Origin: Opisthorchis felineus
Lineage: Eukaryota > Platyhelminthes > Trematoda > Opisthorchiida > Opisthorchiidae
DNA length: 64,000 nt
Assembly (NCBI GenBank): GCA_004794785.1
Contig: SJOL01004042.1
Coordinates: 150,499-214,498, forward strand
Direction: 5' to 3'
The notes under the pieces: model-generated
Seen by the model: only the letters and a program-made list of their open reading frames with translations
Database searches by the model: none
Told to the model about the DNA's origin: nothing
Shown: piece by piece, positions 56,301 through 62,040 of the stretch
How the letters are laid out: each line of letters opens with the position of its first letter
Position numbering within the stretch: the first letter of the stretch is position 1
Translations under genes and position numbers: made by a program

Positions 56301-58850
56301 ACTGAGCAACATAACGTCGTAGGTTAGACGAGTAACTTATTCAGGGATGGTCATTTAGACGGTTGTGTACGCATAAGTCTGACATGCGAGATATTTTGCT
56401 CACCGGCTAGGATCTGTTGAGTCGTGTTCTCGTTGTAACGATACCGCTCTCGGGCTGCCTGATTCAGTGGCTTGCGAAGACAGTGAGGGGTTCGAGTCAA
56501 TATTCGGATGCTTTATATCGTGATTTCCAAACCAGTGAAGACCGCCACTTTGGAGATCTGGCATAGTTCCCACTTGCTTTACACTCATCTCCGAATTCAA
56601 AGGCGACCGCAACCAACGGAGAGAATTTGTGCAGCACGTTGGAGAATCTGGTTCTGCCTCATCCACTCCGGTTGGAATGCAAAGAAATGATTTGCTTTCG
56701 ATCTGGTCTTCAAGCGTGTTCCTTAATGGCGACGTTCGGACACCATCTGTGGTATTTGGTCTTTGCAAACTTGTATCTCTAAGTTGTGATGCGGATTGCA
56801 GTAACCTGTGAACACAAGTGCGATGCGCAAGCACAGACTGAACAAATAAAACTACTGTACCATGCCTAAAAGGATTTGCAGCGCGCAAGAAACAAAGAAA
56901 TTTATATAGACGCAATAGACTACTCATAGGGTTACTGGAAACTTTTTGACAGCCCACGACCTGTTTCGCCCTTCTCGGGATATTTCAGGTTAGCGCGAGT
57001 TTCCATCAACTTTATGTTCTGCTGGATCCCAGATTGCATGAAATTAGCGAAATGCACTCATTTGCATACCACCCAGCGGAATCTCTCGCTAATGATTAAG
57101 CAATACATCTATACAACGTATAGCGATATCTCGAGTATCGTGCCAACTGAAATATGAGGCGACCTGATGCAGCAGATTCAGTTGCTTAAAAACATCATAA
57201 ACGAGAGATTCAGCTGGGTTCCAGGTGAGTCTCCCGTCAAAACCAAATTGGTATGCAAATGAGTGTGTTTCGCTAAAAAATAATTTACATCAGAACTCAG
57301 TAAGAAATAATCGGTGGAGCTTTGAAGAGGATCTTTGTTGCAAATGTTCAAAAACAGTAGCATATGCATAAGGCACCCACAAGGTATCTGTTCAACGCCT
57401 TACAAAATCTGAATCTCAGAGGGAAAGATTCAACTAGACGACACAACACATGATAATGTAGGATGGAACGGTCGATCGAGACACATAAACAACAGCTTTT
57501 GTTATGTTTCAACACTCGTAACACAGAAGTACAAGATCCCTCACGTGTGGAGGCGTCCAATGAGGTAGCAAATAAAATTATCCACCATATATTTTGGTGT
57601 CGATCAGGCGGCAGCTGAACTGTTCCCCGAGAATTACATATAAATTTGATTTTTAGGAAATGCGGGGGCAGAATAAGGACCGAATCCAAGTGGCACAAAG
57701 ACATTCTATTGCTTGAATCACCAGGTTATATGAATAGACTGTTGTAAATTTAAGGAGGGGTTGAAACCTGACAAACGAGAATTCTTAGGTCCTCTTATTA
57801 CGGAAAGCTTAGATAGGCAATAAATTCGAGTGACCGAGTCAACTCATGGTGAAACTTAGATATTAGCAGTAACCGTTGACCGATGACTAACGGCCTTCTT
57901 GCCAGCATGCTGAAGGTTTTATCCACTGGAAAGATGTGTGAGTTTATTGCGCCTTTTATAATCACAGCTTACCGAAAAGAAAAAGCACAGGCCCGGCCTT
58001 GAGCTGAGACTTGAAAGAGATCAAGTCCCTTCTGATAGTCCACCTATTTACCGTCGGAAATAAGCTCTCCCGTGATTTCACGTGAATGTCGCACAAAAGC
58101 AGAATATTTTAACTGGTTTCCATGTGACTGAGCCCATTCCGGTGAATAGTTTCCCTAGCACTTGGACTTTCACGTCATATAAATAACTGCCATTTCCATA
58201 TTGCTGAAGTAACAGATGTATTGGATCTAATACTTTAAGCATCTGGAGTCTAAATTCAGTTTTCTTAGTTGGAGGCACGTAGTTTTCACTTGTATTCCAA
58301 ATTTTAGTCGCCATTTGAGCCACTGTTTTTCATTTGCATTACGCTTACCTAATTACAATAGGGCCCGATAGTTAGTGTGGTGCGAAACACAGTGTACTCA
58401 ATAAAACACAGAAAAATATCAGCACTTCCTAAAAAAAACGCAGGTAATATTCAGCAAAACCTTTTAGAATCAACAAATCGACTAAACCAATCAAGCTAAA
58501 TTGATGTCACAGCTGTCAGAGAATGAATCGTTACTCACGACGCTTTATCTCCCAGGCGTATGCCAGCAGACCGACAGTGGCGCGAAAGACGAACATCTGT
58601 TTTTATTTGTTGAATACGTTTCAACCTTTCCACTTCTCTCGCACGAGCTATCTCCAACTCTCTAATCCGTTCCTAAAATGGAAAGGAAGGGCATCCGCTG
58701 CGTATTCATCGTTAGGGTTGAGTATTTCCTCCTTTTAAGCTTTAATAACATTAATCCACCTAAAAAACAGCTAACCTCTAACCGTTTCGTTTCTACTTCA
58801 AGCTGTTGTTCCAATTCACGAGTCATCGCCGGTGAAGTGGTTTCCTCCTC
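26554..58850 (-). CDS. LRRIQ1: LRRIQ1-like leucine-rich repeat gene (gene span, multi-exon)
   Basis: At least sixteen minus-strand exons make up this gene. N- to C-terminally they encode a charged coiled coil (58.5-58.9 kb), long Ser/Asn-rich segments (40-57 kb), a basic Trp/Leu helix just before the repeats (LVALRRRWLNLLELRKRLF), and about eleven leucine-rich repeats (38.3-26.6 kb). Splice phases agree at all nine junctions from 42.7 to 26.6 kb, and LRR consensus runs unbroken across junctions. From memory of the family, the order (coiled coil, aromatic-basic linker, LRR block) and local matches (a PGC before the first repeat; WLP inside a late repeat) fit LRRIQ1, a protein of unknown biochemical function linked to ciliated tissues. 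Canonical IQ motifs were not seen. About 1,250-1,300 residues are accounted for; vertebrate LRRIQ1 is about 1,700. The start codon and the C-terminal exons are missing. Another LRR family remains possible. Confidence 0.68.
27750..27820 (-). CDS. LRRIQ1: LRRIQ1-like exon: LRR
   Basis: A short 71-bp exon with acceptor ccattctttttcag and donor CCG|gtgagc. Its first base completes AG-C (Ser) from the preceding exon, and it reads ITTLPRIHCPSLQYFLLQDN, a clear LRR. It ends in phase 1, and the next exon supplies two bases (GAT, Asp). Confidence 0.83.
29299..29326. repeat. (TA)n microsatellite bordering an assembly gap
   Basis: An uninterrupted TA run of about 28 bases ends directly in a 171-base run of N (29327-29497). 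It lies in the intron between the exons at 30443 and 27820. The true repeat length is unknown. Confidence 0.9.
30443..30573 (-). CDS. LRRIQ1: LRRIQ1-like exon: two LRRs
   Basis: The acceptor ctataactcctcag and donor CAG|gtaagc bound 43 codons plus two bases. It begins in phase 0, matching the previous exon's end. It contains LKKLILDQNGLLSLDSL and WLPNLVELSANRN. The Trp-Leu-Pro before the second repeat is also recalled in the equivalent repeat of vertebrate LRRIQ1. Confidence 0.88.
31899..32116 (-). CDS. LRRIQ1: LRRIQ1-like exon: three LRRs
   Basis: The acceptor cattcgtttatag and donor GAG|gtgggt bound two bases plus 72 codons. With the preceding exon's G it starts with GAC (Asp). Repeats read LFLLDVSNNLVTQLG, GSIILSGNQLMRLEDF and ATQLDLSSNLLQE. 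It ends in phase 0. Confidence 0.88.
32265..32993 (-). other. Intronic 242-codon open frame, status unknown
   Basis: This is the longest uninterrupted frame in the window (ATG to TGA). It lies in sense orientation in the intron between the LRR exons at 36044 and 32116, ending only 149 bp before the next exon. It has a hydrophobic stretch in its C-terminal third (HFCWICALVIVYCAP) but no recognised domain. The flanking LRR exons join in phase without it, so it is not needed by the main transcript. It could be an alternative exon, a nested gene, or chance. Confidence 0.3.
34110..35200 (+). mobile_element. Decayed RTE-type LINE reverse transcriptase
   Basis: Three frames must be combined to follow the protein. 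LLKHRHTYRRPIIVVFLGMK then NSVDHAVFGD (around 34.2 kb) is a damaged RT domain block, normally VVFLDxxxAFDSVDR. LEYADDITLIG (around 34.55 kb) is the intact YADD catalytic box. Further on, YDCEAYPLRC and DLIRLHQLSCLGTRTL correspond to the conserved C-terminal region after RT. No endonuclease domain is seen; the copy is 5'-truncated and riddled with frameshifts and stops. It is antisense inside an intron of the LRRIQ1-like gene. Confidence 0.8.
36044..36203 (-). CDS. LRRIQ1: LRRIQ1-like exon: LRRs
   Basis: The acceptor cctttatattacag and donor CTAG|gtaggt bound 53 codons plus one base. The first residues (KNCIDGLEVDTF) complete an LRR begun in the preceding exon (LELLDLS). It continues LTALDLCCNRISTL and LKELNVSTNLITRL. 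The intron downstream (32117-36043) holds an RTE remnant and a 242-codon frame. Confidence 0.88.
37172..37308. repeat. Inverted pair of the dispersed ~50-bp repeat
   Basis: The left copy (37172-37219) and right copy (37266-37308) are complementary: ATTTGGTTTGCAAATGTTTC on the left against GAAGCGTTTGCAATCCAACT on the right. They are separated by about 46 bp and can form a hairpin. The same repeat occurs at 14.2, 41.0, 42.05 and 49.3 kb. Confidence 0.65.
38035..38098 (-). mobile_element. RTE-type LINE 3' tail fragment
   Basis: Only the terminal ~60 bp is present: on the plus strand CATCCTCATCATTGTCGACAG, then CCCAACATCAGTGTTCAATA and CTGGTGCTTCGCTGCCGGA. The same tail, with its CAT/ATG-type end, is found at 51.4 and 61.4 kb. 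It ends 24 bp from the 5' splice site of the exon at 38122-38286. Confidence 0.7.
38122..38286 (-). CDS. LRRIQ1: LRRIQ1-like exon: first LRRs
   Basis: The acceptor ccttacttgtcccag and donor AGC|gtaagt bound 55 codons, phase 0 at both ends. It opens with a pre-repeat segment containing SPGCDL, followed by LKVLRLHGCNLTTSCLKGI and LKNLELLDLS, the first recognisable LRRs. A PGC just ahead of the first repeat is also recalled in vertebrate LRRIQ1. The peptide runs into the next exon without interruption. Confidence 0.85.
39892..40042 (-). CDS. LRRIQ1: LRRIQ1-like exon: pre-LRR linker
   Basis: The acceptor ttctttctcgtgcag and donor CAG|gtaggt bound one base plus 50 codons. Its first base completes CA-T (His) from the preceding exon, and it ends in phase 0 as required by the first LRR exon. 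The peptide is polar and Gln/Lys/Asn-rich and ends ALGVKEIPGDFSQQ. Confidence 0.72.
40224..40754 (-). CDS. LRRIQ1: LRRIQ1-like exon: Ser/Asn-rich region and basic Trp helix
   Basis: One base, 176 codons and two bases lie between the acceptor gctgtacttttcag and the consensus donor CACA|gtaagt. An alternative acceptor 21 bp upstream (ctggtgcag, exon start 40775) keeps the same phase. The first two-thirds are Asn/Ser/Asp-rich and probably disordered. The end (HMLVALRRRWLNLLELRKRL) is a basic amphipathic helix, like the segment before the repeats in LRRIQ1, though without the Gln of a canonical IQ motif. Confidence 0.68.
41003..41070. repeat. Dispersed ~50-bp repeat, left bracket of Penelope-like remnant
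   Basis: TTCCAAGCTAATTACCAAAC, then TTGGTGAACAGATCAAC, is the reverse complement, with few changes, of the copy at 42046-42095. The homology extends leftward to GATGACGTCGCC, which also matches the 37.25-kb copy. Confidence 0.65.
41285..41707 (+). mobile_element. Penelope-like element remnant (GIY-YIG endonuclease end)
   Basis: A 140-codon frame contains ACACRTSCACRTTKHLSDRI, then SEH. This lines up with the GIY-YIG region of Penelope-like elements (typically CxCGxxYIGRTxRRLSxRIxEH), with the YIG box destroyed. Further on, SITEAMANRLCKRNLCELWA corresponds to the conserved Glu-containing helix and C-terminus of that nuclease. The reverse transcriptase part was not found. It lies antisense in the intron between the exons at 42376 and 40754. 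Confidence 0.6.
42046..42095. repeat. Dispersed ~50-bp repeat, right bracket of Penelope-like remnant
   Basis: GTTGATCTGTTCGCCGAGTT, then TGGCAATTAGCTTGCGAACAG, is an inverted copy of 41020-41070. The two copies bracket about 1 kb that includes the GIY-YIG fragment. Confidence 0.65.
42376..42565 (-). CDS. LRRIQ1: LRRIQ1-like exon, unstructured region
   Basis: The acceptor ttaattaagaaatag and donor GGAAC|gtgagt bound two bases, 62 codons and two bases. The start completes G-GA (Gly) from the exon at 42707-42974, and the end (AC) is completed by the single base at the start of the 40754 exon. The peptide (for example MEDGELRLTNYPHGGKTARS) is polar with no domain. Confidence 0.6.
42707..42974 (-). 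CDS. LRRIQ1: LRRIQ1-like exon, possible globular segment
   Basis: Eighty-nine codons plus one base end at the donor ACAG|gtagta. The start is either at 42974 (phase 0, ggtgacttacag) or at 42994 (two-base start, aaagttatgcag). The peptide looks folded: IGSTYVCFTELHLPEKCMRN, then aromatic and Gly-rich strands, then a Ser/Arg-rich end. It joins in phase to 42376-42565. Confidence 0.5.
43046..43211 (-). CDS. Tentative LRRIQ1-like exon
   Basis: One base plus 55 codons, starting after ctctccggaag and ending at the weak donor ATG|gttaag, would join both neighbours in phase (45001 ends in phase 2; 42974 starts in phase 0). The peptide is charged and Ser-rich (PDGNIPSSEEIEEPGCN). Both splice sites are weak, and a plus-strand frame is open over the same bases. 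Confidence 0.22.
45001..45423 (-). CDS. LRRIQ1-like upstream exon
   Basis: The acceptor cgcgcttctgccttgatag and consensus donor AAA|gtaagt bound one base, 140 codons and two bases. It joins in phase to the 47526-47813 exon (AG-C, Ser), giving CDNPNCKSYFIKIRLDLDPW across the junction. The remainder is polar (Ser/His/Gln) and ends GATHCLAASASGVEGNHRIL. Membership in the LRRIQ1-like gene is inferred from strand, phase and position only. Confidence 0.52.
46885..47130. repeat. MITE-like palindromic repeat
   Basis: The copy starts TTAGCGAAATACACTCATTT and continues to the AATCTCTCGTTTATGATG block. It ends in a 22/23-matched palindrome (47055-47077 against 47102-47124) with a 24-base loop. It lies in the intron between the exons at 47526 and 45423. 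Confidence 0.7.
47526..47813 (-). CDS. LRRIQ1-like upstream exon with Cys pair
   Basis: The acceptor ccacgattgtccag and donor AAAAG|gtgagc bound one base, 95 codons and two bases. The peptide starts acidic and helical (EQESILYETYEASREK) and ends with KPISLPRPLRHALALSPDQV, a spacer, then PCDNPNC. That arrangement recalls the post-LRR module of some LRRC proteins (Pro-Ser-Leu stretch, then Cys-x-x-x-x-Cys). An upstream in-frame acceptor near 47.9 kb is possible. The start completes the CG left by the 53663 exon. Confidence 0.5.
49272..49325 (-). repeat. Dispersed ~50-bp repeat, single copy
   Basis: GTTAGTCTGTTCGCTGAGTT, then TGGCAGTTTGTTTGCAGACG, is a diverged copy of the repeat at 42046-42095 in the same orientation. 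Confidence 0.55.
49978..50395 (+). mobile_element. RTE-type LINE 3' end
   Basis: The final ~90 codons of the RTE polyprotein are readable: ALFSVPNSDWRK, then HKEMKDITKNLSTVGTARLS and GWGPPYLPCTWLWRQ, matching the tails of the copies at 51.6 and 61.6 kb. One premature stop falls in the last part. The 3' untranslated tail (ACACCACTGTTCTCTATTGT, then CGCTGTCGATGATGG) follows and is succeeded at once by the pentamer array. Confidence 0.75.
50411..50507 (+). repeat. (ACCGC)n pentamer array
   Basis: About 18 near-perfect tandem copies of the pentamer CACCG/ACCGC run into an N gap (50508-50531). The array starts just after the 3' end of an RTE copy. Confidence 0.95.
50532..50595 (+). repeat. (ACACC)n pentamer array
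   Basis: Tandem ACACC units with occasional T substitutions follow the 24-base N gap. The unit differs from the upstream array by one base (CACCG to CACCA), so both probably derive from one array. Confidence 0.92.
51416..53260 (-). mobile_element. 5'-truncated, decayed RTE-type LINE
   Basis: From 53.26 kb downward the minus strand reads the pre-RT linker (LERHQVSGPNG region, frameshifted). RT fingers follow (LPPVVTKVLASLILRRLTVA, 52.9 kb) and then palm block A (VVFLDFKLAFDSVDRSVLL). Next come NFVIDEIVRRTLEGLQNPDV and the catalytic box, here mutated to LEHAGITLIFE instead of LEYADDIVLIFE. VVENFTYLGSCVSSDGCVSD and the C-terminal GWGPRVSACAWLETLQ end follow. A CATCATCATCG-type tail is at 51416. 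The endonuclease is missing. The element is dead and lies in sense orientation in an intron. Confidence 0.9.
53663..54088 (-). CDS. LRRIQ1-like upstream exon, disordered region
   Basis: One base, 141 codons and two bases start after a good pyrimidine-rich acceptor (cttcaccctttgaag) and end at a weaker donor (CCG|gtacga). The peptide is Ser/Pro/Val-rich (for example TVVVQLAVPGSLTPKRVAPH) and ends acidic (QDYSEVEMIPND). Both junction phases agree with the exons at 56404 and 47813. A lack of domains and a proline-rich composition suggest a disordered linker. Confidence 0.5.
54362..54618 (-). other. Open frame with hydrophobic start, not placed
   Basis: After an acceptor-like gtgttccttacag the minus frame reads SALLAATLILLSSETLTYTI and stays open for about 85 codons to a stop. 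It does not fit the phase chain of the neighbouring exons and may be chance. Confidence 0.15.
56404..56805 (-). CDS. LRRIQ1-like upstream exon, disordered region
   Basis: The acceptor cacttgtgttcacag and donor AGCCG|gtgagc bound one base, 133 codons and two bases. The peptide is polar and Ser/Asn/Pro-rich with scattered Cys (PTGVDEAEPDSPTCCTNSLR). It joins in phase upstream to the coiled-coil exon (TC-G, Ser) and downstream to 54088 (CG-G, Arg). A MITE-like repeat begins about 100 bp upstream. Confidence 0.55.
56908..57276. repeat. MITE-like palindromic repeat, most complete copy
   Basis: A lead segment (AGACTACTCATAGGGTTACT) is followed by a fold-back unit. Its ends, 57044-57070 and 57250-57276, are 27-bp inverted repeats matching at 25 positions (TTAGCGAAA..CACTCATTTG in both). 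A second pair of inner inverted blocks (AATCTCTCG) flanks a ~90-bp centre. No coding capacity is present. Confidence 0.75.
58539..58672 (-). CDS. LRRIQ1-like upstream exon: coiled coil
   Basis: The acceptor ccattttag and consensus donor GCGTC|gtgagt bound 44 codons plus two bases. The sequence ERIRELEIARAREVERLKRI has strong heptad character and is continuous with the preceding exon. Vertebrate LRRIQ1 also has a long charged coiled coil N-terminal to its repeats. The intron to 58776 is 103 bp. Confidence 0.62.
58776..58850 (-). CDS. LRRIQ1-like upstream exon: coiled coil
   Basis: Exactly 25 codons lie between the acceptor attgtatctatag and the donor GAG|gttagc, phase 0 at both ends. The peptide (TRELEQQLEVETKRLE) runs as an uninterrupted coiled coil into the next exon. 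Confidence 0.55.
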
Positions 58851-59559
58851 CTATAGATACAATTGCAATAACGGTTGGCATTAAAAAATGAGTACAAATA
58901 TCCACGGGGAATAAAAGACAGTTGCTTACTTTATATGCCTAGAATAATATTACACGGATGATACAAAATAGAATACAGTTAACATCTTGAGATAGACAGT
59001 GGATCAGAAGGTCTTTGGCTCGGCCTAGAAGCAGAGTCAATAAAAACAACAGTTGGTAAAATCTACAAGGACGTTTAGTTTTTTGTTCACGACAAAGACT
59101 ACCTGAAATGGACCAAGTTGCTGACAAAAGCAAAACAGTACCATCGGGTTGCTGATAAGTTGCGGATAAGGCGAAAGACTGTCAACGAATAGCTGATGAT
59201 GAGTACTGCTGCTTTTCTTTTACAAATGCTGATTTCCGATGAGGAAGGGAGAACGACCATTGAAAAACCCGACCCTGCAGCTATTATACGAAATTAGCCA
59301 ATAGTTATAGATTGAAACAACCTAACGATATAGAAAATAGATTTGATGTTATAGAGGAGTTTTCCACCGATAACTTAAAGGTGATCAAGCCATCCGCGTA
59401 ATGGATGTCAAGAACAATGGCAAACTGGGAACCGCCCAGATTTGAAACAACTAGGTTTTGCCCAGTACATTTTCACCTTGAGCTAGCCTATTACTGCGCA
59501 AAGTTTTCTATTTCTAAGGGGAATTAGGTTTCAAAACAATGATCCAGCTGGTAGAAGTT

Positions 59560-59805
59560 GTCAAGTAGAATCCTTGAAGAGGGTGTCAGCCGGAGCTCAT
59601 TAGCCTGTAAGACGAAGCACCAATCCACGCAGTGTGAGCGGGATGGGTAACAGATTACGCCACCAAAAGGAAGCACGAGGGCTGAAATGCCATCAGATTG
59701 CCCAGGGGTAGGCAGGAGCAATCTGACTGCACAGAGTGGGTTCGAACCATGGATATTCCGGTCAGTTAGTTCGCGCCCTAACCACTGAGCTACCCTGAAC
59801 TCTAT
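59560..59805 (-). repeat. tRNA-derived SINE
   Basis: On the minus strand TAGCTCAGTGG (A box, 59782-59792) and GGTTCGAACCC (B box, 59738-59748) match RNA polymerase III tRNA promoter consensus closely, with normal spacing. The 5' flank (GTTCAGGG) cannot pair with the bases after the T arm (CTCTGTGC), so no acceptor stem forms. The sequence continues about 170 bp further as a non-tRNA body. This is a SINE rather than a tRNA gene; the exact tail is uncertain. Confidence 0.7.
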
Positions 59806-60699
59806 ATGTTGCTGCTGTTATCTTTTTTACTCCTTAACCGTGGCTTCATCTGACTTCTGGATTTTTATGCACCCTATATTTTAGCCTCTAAGGTGTTGTT
59901 CTTTTAAAGTAATAATGACGTTCTCCGTTCGGTTGATGTGCACTCTATCATGAACTGAGGACGGTACTCGAACATCGCTGGACGAAGTGCCATGGGTTCA
60001 AGGCTAATGTACTGAAAAGCGACAACAGGGCATTCCTCAACTTACATATTTTCATTGAAGTCGGAAACCTTCTGATCCACTTTCCGTCCTGGTTCGGCAT
60101 TTCAGATAGCCCTTATCAGCTGCCTAATCCTCTGACTGCGTGTTCAGACAGACAAGGTAGAAGGACTTTAGATTCATGCCTTTCCAATATTTGTGTTGCT
60201 TTTCGGTAAAACTGACGTCCCTCTGAACAATGCTTATTCTACTTGCAAGTAGAACGCTGAACAAATCCTGAATTGATTAATACCATTCAATGAAGGCTTG
60301 TTTGTGTGACATGGTGGCATATTTAACCCGCCTCAAGTGAAAAAAAGTTAGTCAACCCAAAAGGTGTCAGCGGTAAATGTACGCAGTTTCATTGACGTGA
60401 ACTTTAAGAACAGTGTTGCACAATGTATATGTAGCTTAGTTAGGTTATGTTTAATTACCAATACCCACCTAATATTATACCGAGACCGCCTAAGTAGTCC
60501 AATTTCACAAATGTTGTCTGAATAATTCTCCACCGTCACCAGCTTTGTATGTTAGATACACCAATGCTATACCAACATTCACCTCAAGTAACCTAGAAAA
60601 GGTGAAAAATTCCATCATATGGTCACCGGACACTTGTGGTGTTCCCTATGATTGACCCGAATGCCCTCCAATGAAACCGATAAATGGCGAGGAACGTAC

Positions 60700-60852
60700 T
60701 GTTTCACTTGTTTGAATTCTTTCCATAGAGTCTGTCTTTTCTTTACGCACATTCCACCAGTATCTGGTACCGGAGTTTTCTTTTGTCATCTCGCAGTAAT
60801 ATTCTTCCCACTTCGTCTTTTTCTCCAATATATCGGCATAATATGCCCACTT
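60700..60852 (-). CDS. Candidate exon with WW-like segment, possible 5' exon of the LRR gene
   Basis: The acceptor cttgttccgctttag and donor ACA|gtacgt bound 51 codons, phase 0 at both ends, matching the 58850 acceptor. The peptide contains KWEEYYCEMTKENSGTRYWW, then N, which resembles the first half of a WW domain (W, then an aromatic pair and N), but the second signature Trp is replaced. It is Lys/Glu-rich otherwise. It may be a 5' exon of the LRRIQ1-like gene, or of a separate WW/coiled-coil gene. A second frame is also open for 35 codons. Confidence 0.32.
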
Positions 60853-61375
60853 CTAAAGCGGAACAAGATTTTACGATGTAAACAAACGAAAAATGACACT
60901 GAGTAAGCTATCATAAATTGCGCATGATATAAAACCTCAAATTATAAACAAATAATTGAGTAGTATATACTCTTTTGAAGAATAGCTCAGCAAAACGGCG
61001 GTAGGAAATGAAGTTCTTAGAGTAAAGGCTGGCTGTTGATAATACCTACCATAATTATCATTGCGCTTGCAATGCGAACGGTGTTAGTCAACAGAGTGAT
61101 TGTATGACTCCTAGATTTGCTTTTGTTATGTCTATGGTATTGCTAGTGAGTGTGGGTTCAATAAATTATCCTAGCCGTTTGAGGCCCATACGCTCGGTAC
61201 ATGGTTGTTGATCATGCGGTTATCGTGACAATAAGACGACTGATATTAGTGATTACCCACATTGCATTTTGGTCAATTTAGAGGAGATGAAGGTAGTCTT
61301 GCTCACCTATCTCGAGGTTTGGCTTTTTTAGGAAATAGCAGGCTTGCTAGATTTTCTCGGTCCTTTAAATTTCGG
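60853..61375. other. No supportable gene
   Basis: Nothing recognised. Confidence 0.5.
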
Positions 61376-61383
61376 GTATCACT

Positions 61384-61447
<64 letters not shown>

Positions 61448-62040
61448 CCATCATCATCATCGACAGCATGACACCACTGTTTGACACTGATATTTCGCTG
61501 CTGCACAACCATGATTTATTTAAAAGCTTTATTTTGAAGAAGGGAATAAGAGTGAACGGGGGAAAGAGGGTAGTGCTAGTCCGCCACAATCGTTCTGAGA
61601 TACCCACACTTCCATAAACTCATTCAGACAATCTGGATAAAAACTGATAAGAAGGCCATTGACATCGAATGGTAGCCATATATTGCAGCGTCTCCAACCA
61701 GGCGCGATGGCGATCACACGGTCCACATCCTGGCAGGTAAGTCGCACCGACAGCACCGAGAGTTTTTGTGGTCTCTTTCATACCCGTCTGCCAGGTCAAG
61801 GGTTGGCTACCTCTCTGCTTCCGCAACTCCGAATTAGGCACGAAAAGCAGCCCTCCCTTCAGAAAACGACGATATGGCATGCTCGTCCTTCGATGGAAGT
61901 CCCCATTGAACAACTGAACACTCTCTTTCTCGCTGCGGGTTCGCCGGTATCAGTCTACGTGAGCTTTGGTTATCAGACAACGGCTGTTAAAGACCTGAAG
62001 ACGTCTCAGTTCTGCTGATTGAGGAGGCCACGTCTCAAAC
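61376..62040 (-). mobile_element. RTE-type LINE 3' end with expanded (ATG)n tail
   Basis: On the minus strand the C-terminal portion is readable: FNGDFHRRTSMPYRRFLKGG, TWQTGMKETTKTLGAVGATY and a truncated LETLQYMATIRCQWPS end. Earlier parts (VFNSRCL) are frameshifted. The 3' tail ends in a long ATG-type microsatellite (CAT on the plus strand). RT catalytic blocks are absent. Confidence 0.82.
61384..61458 (+). repeat. (CAT)n microsatellite
   Basis: About 24 almost uninterrupted CAT/TCA triplets form the terminal repeat of the minus-strand RTE copy. Both strands are open in several frames here, giving spurious poly-Ser, poly-Asp and poly-Met frames. Confidence 0.95.

Noticed and set aside
58078..58323. 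Minus-strand open frame of about 80 codons after an acceptor-like site (MATKIWNTSENYVPP..)
   Set aside because: It reads well, but its phase does not fit between the 58539 and 56805 exons, and it runs to a stop without a clear donor.
61303..61607. Poly-Ser, poly-Asp and poly-Met frames
   Set aside because: They are translations of the (CAT)n microsatellite at the RTE tail.
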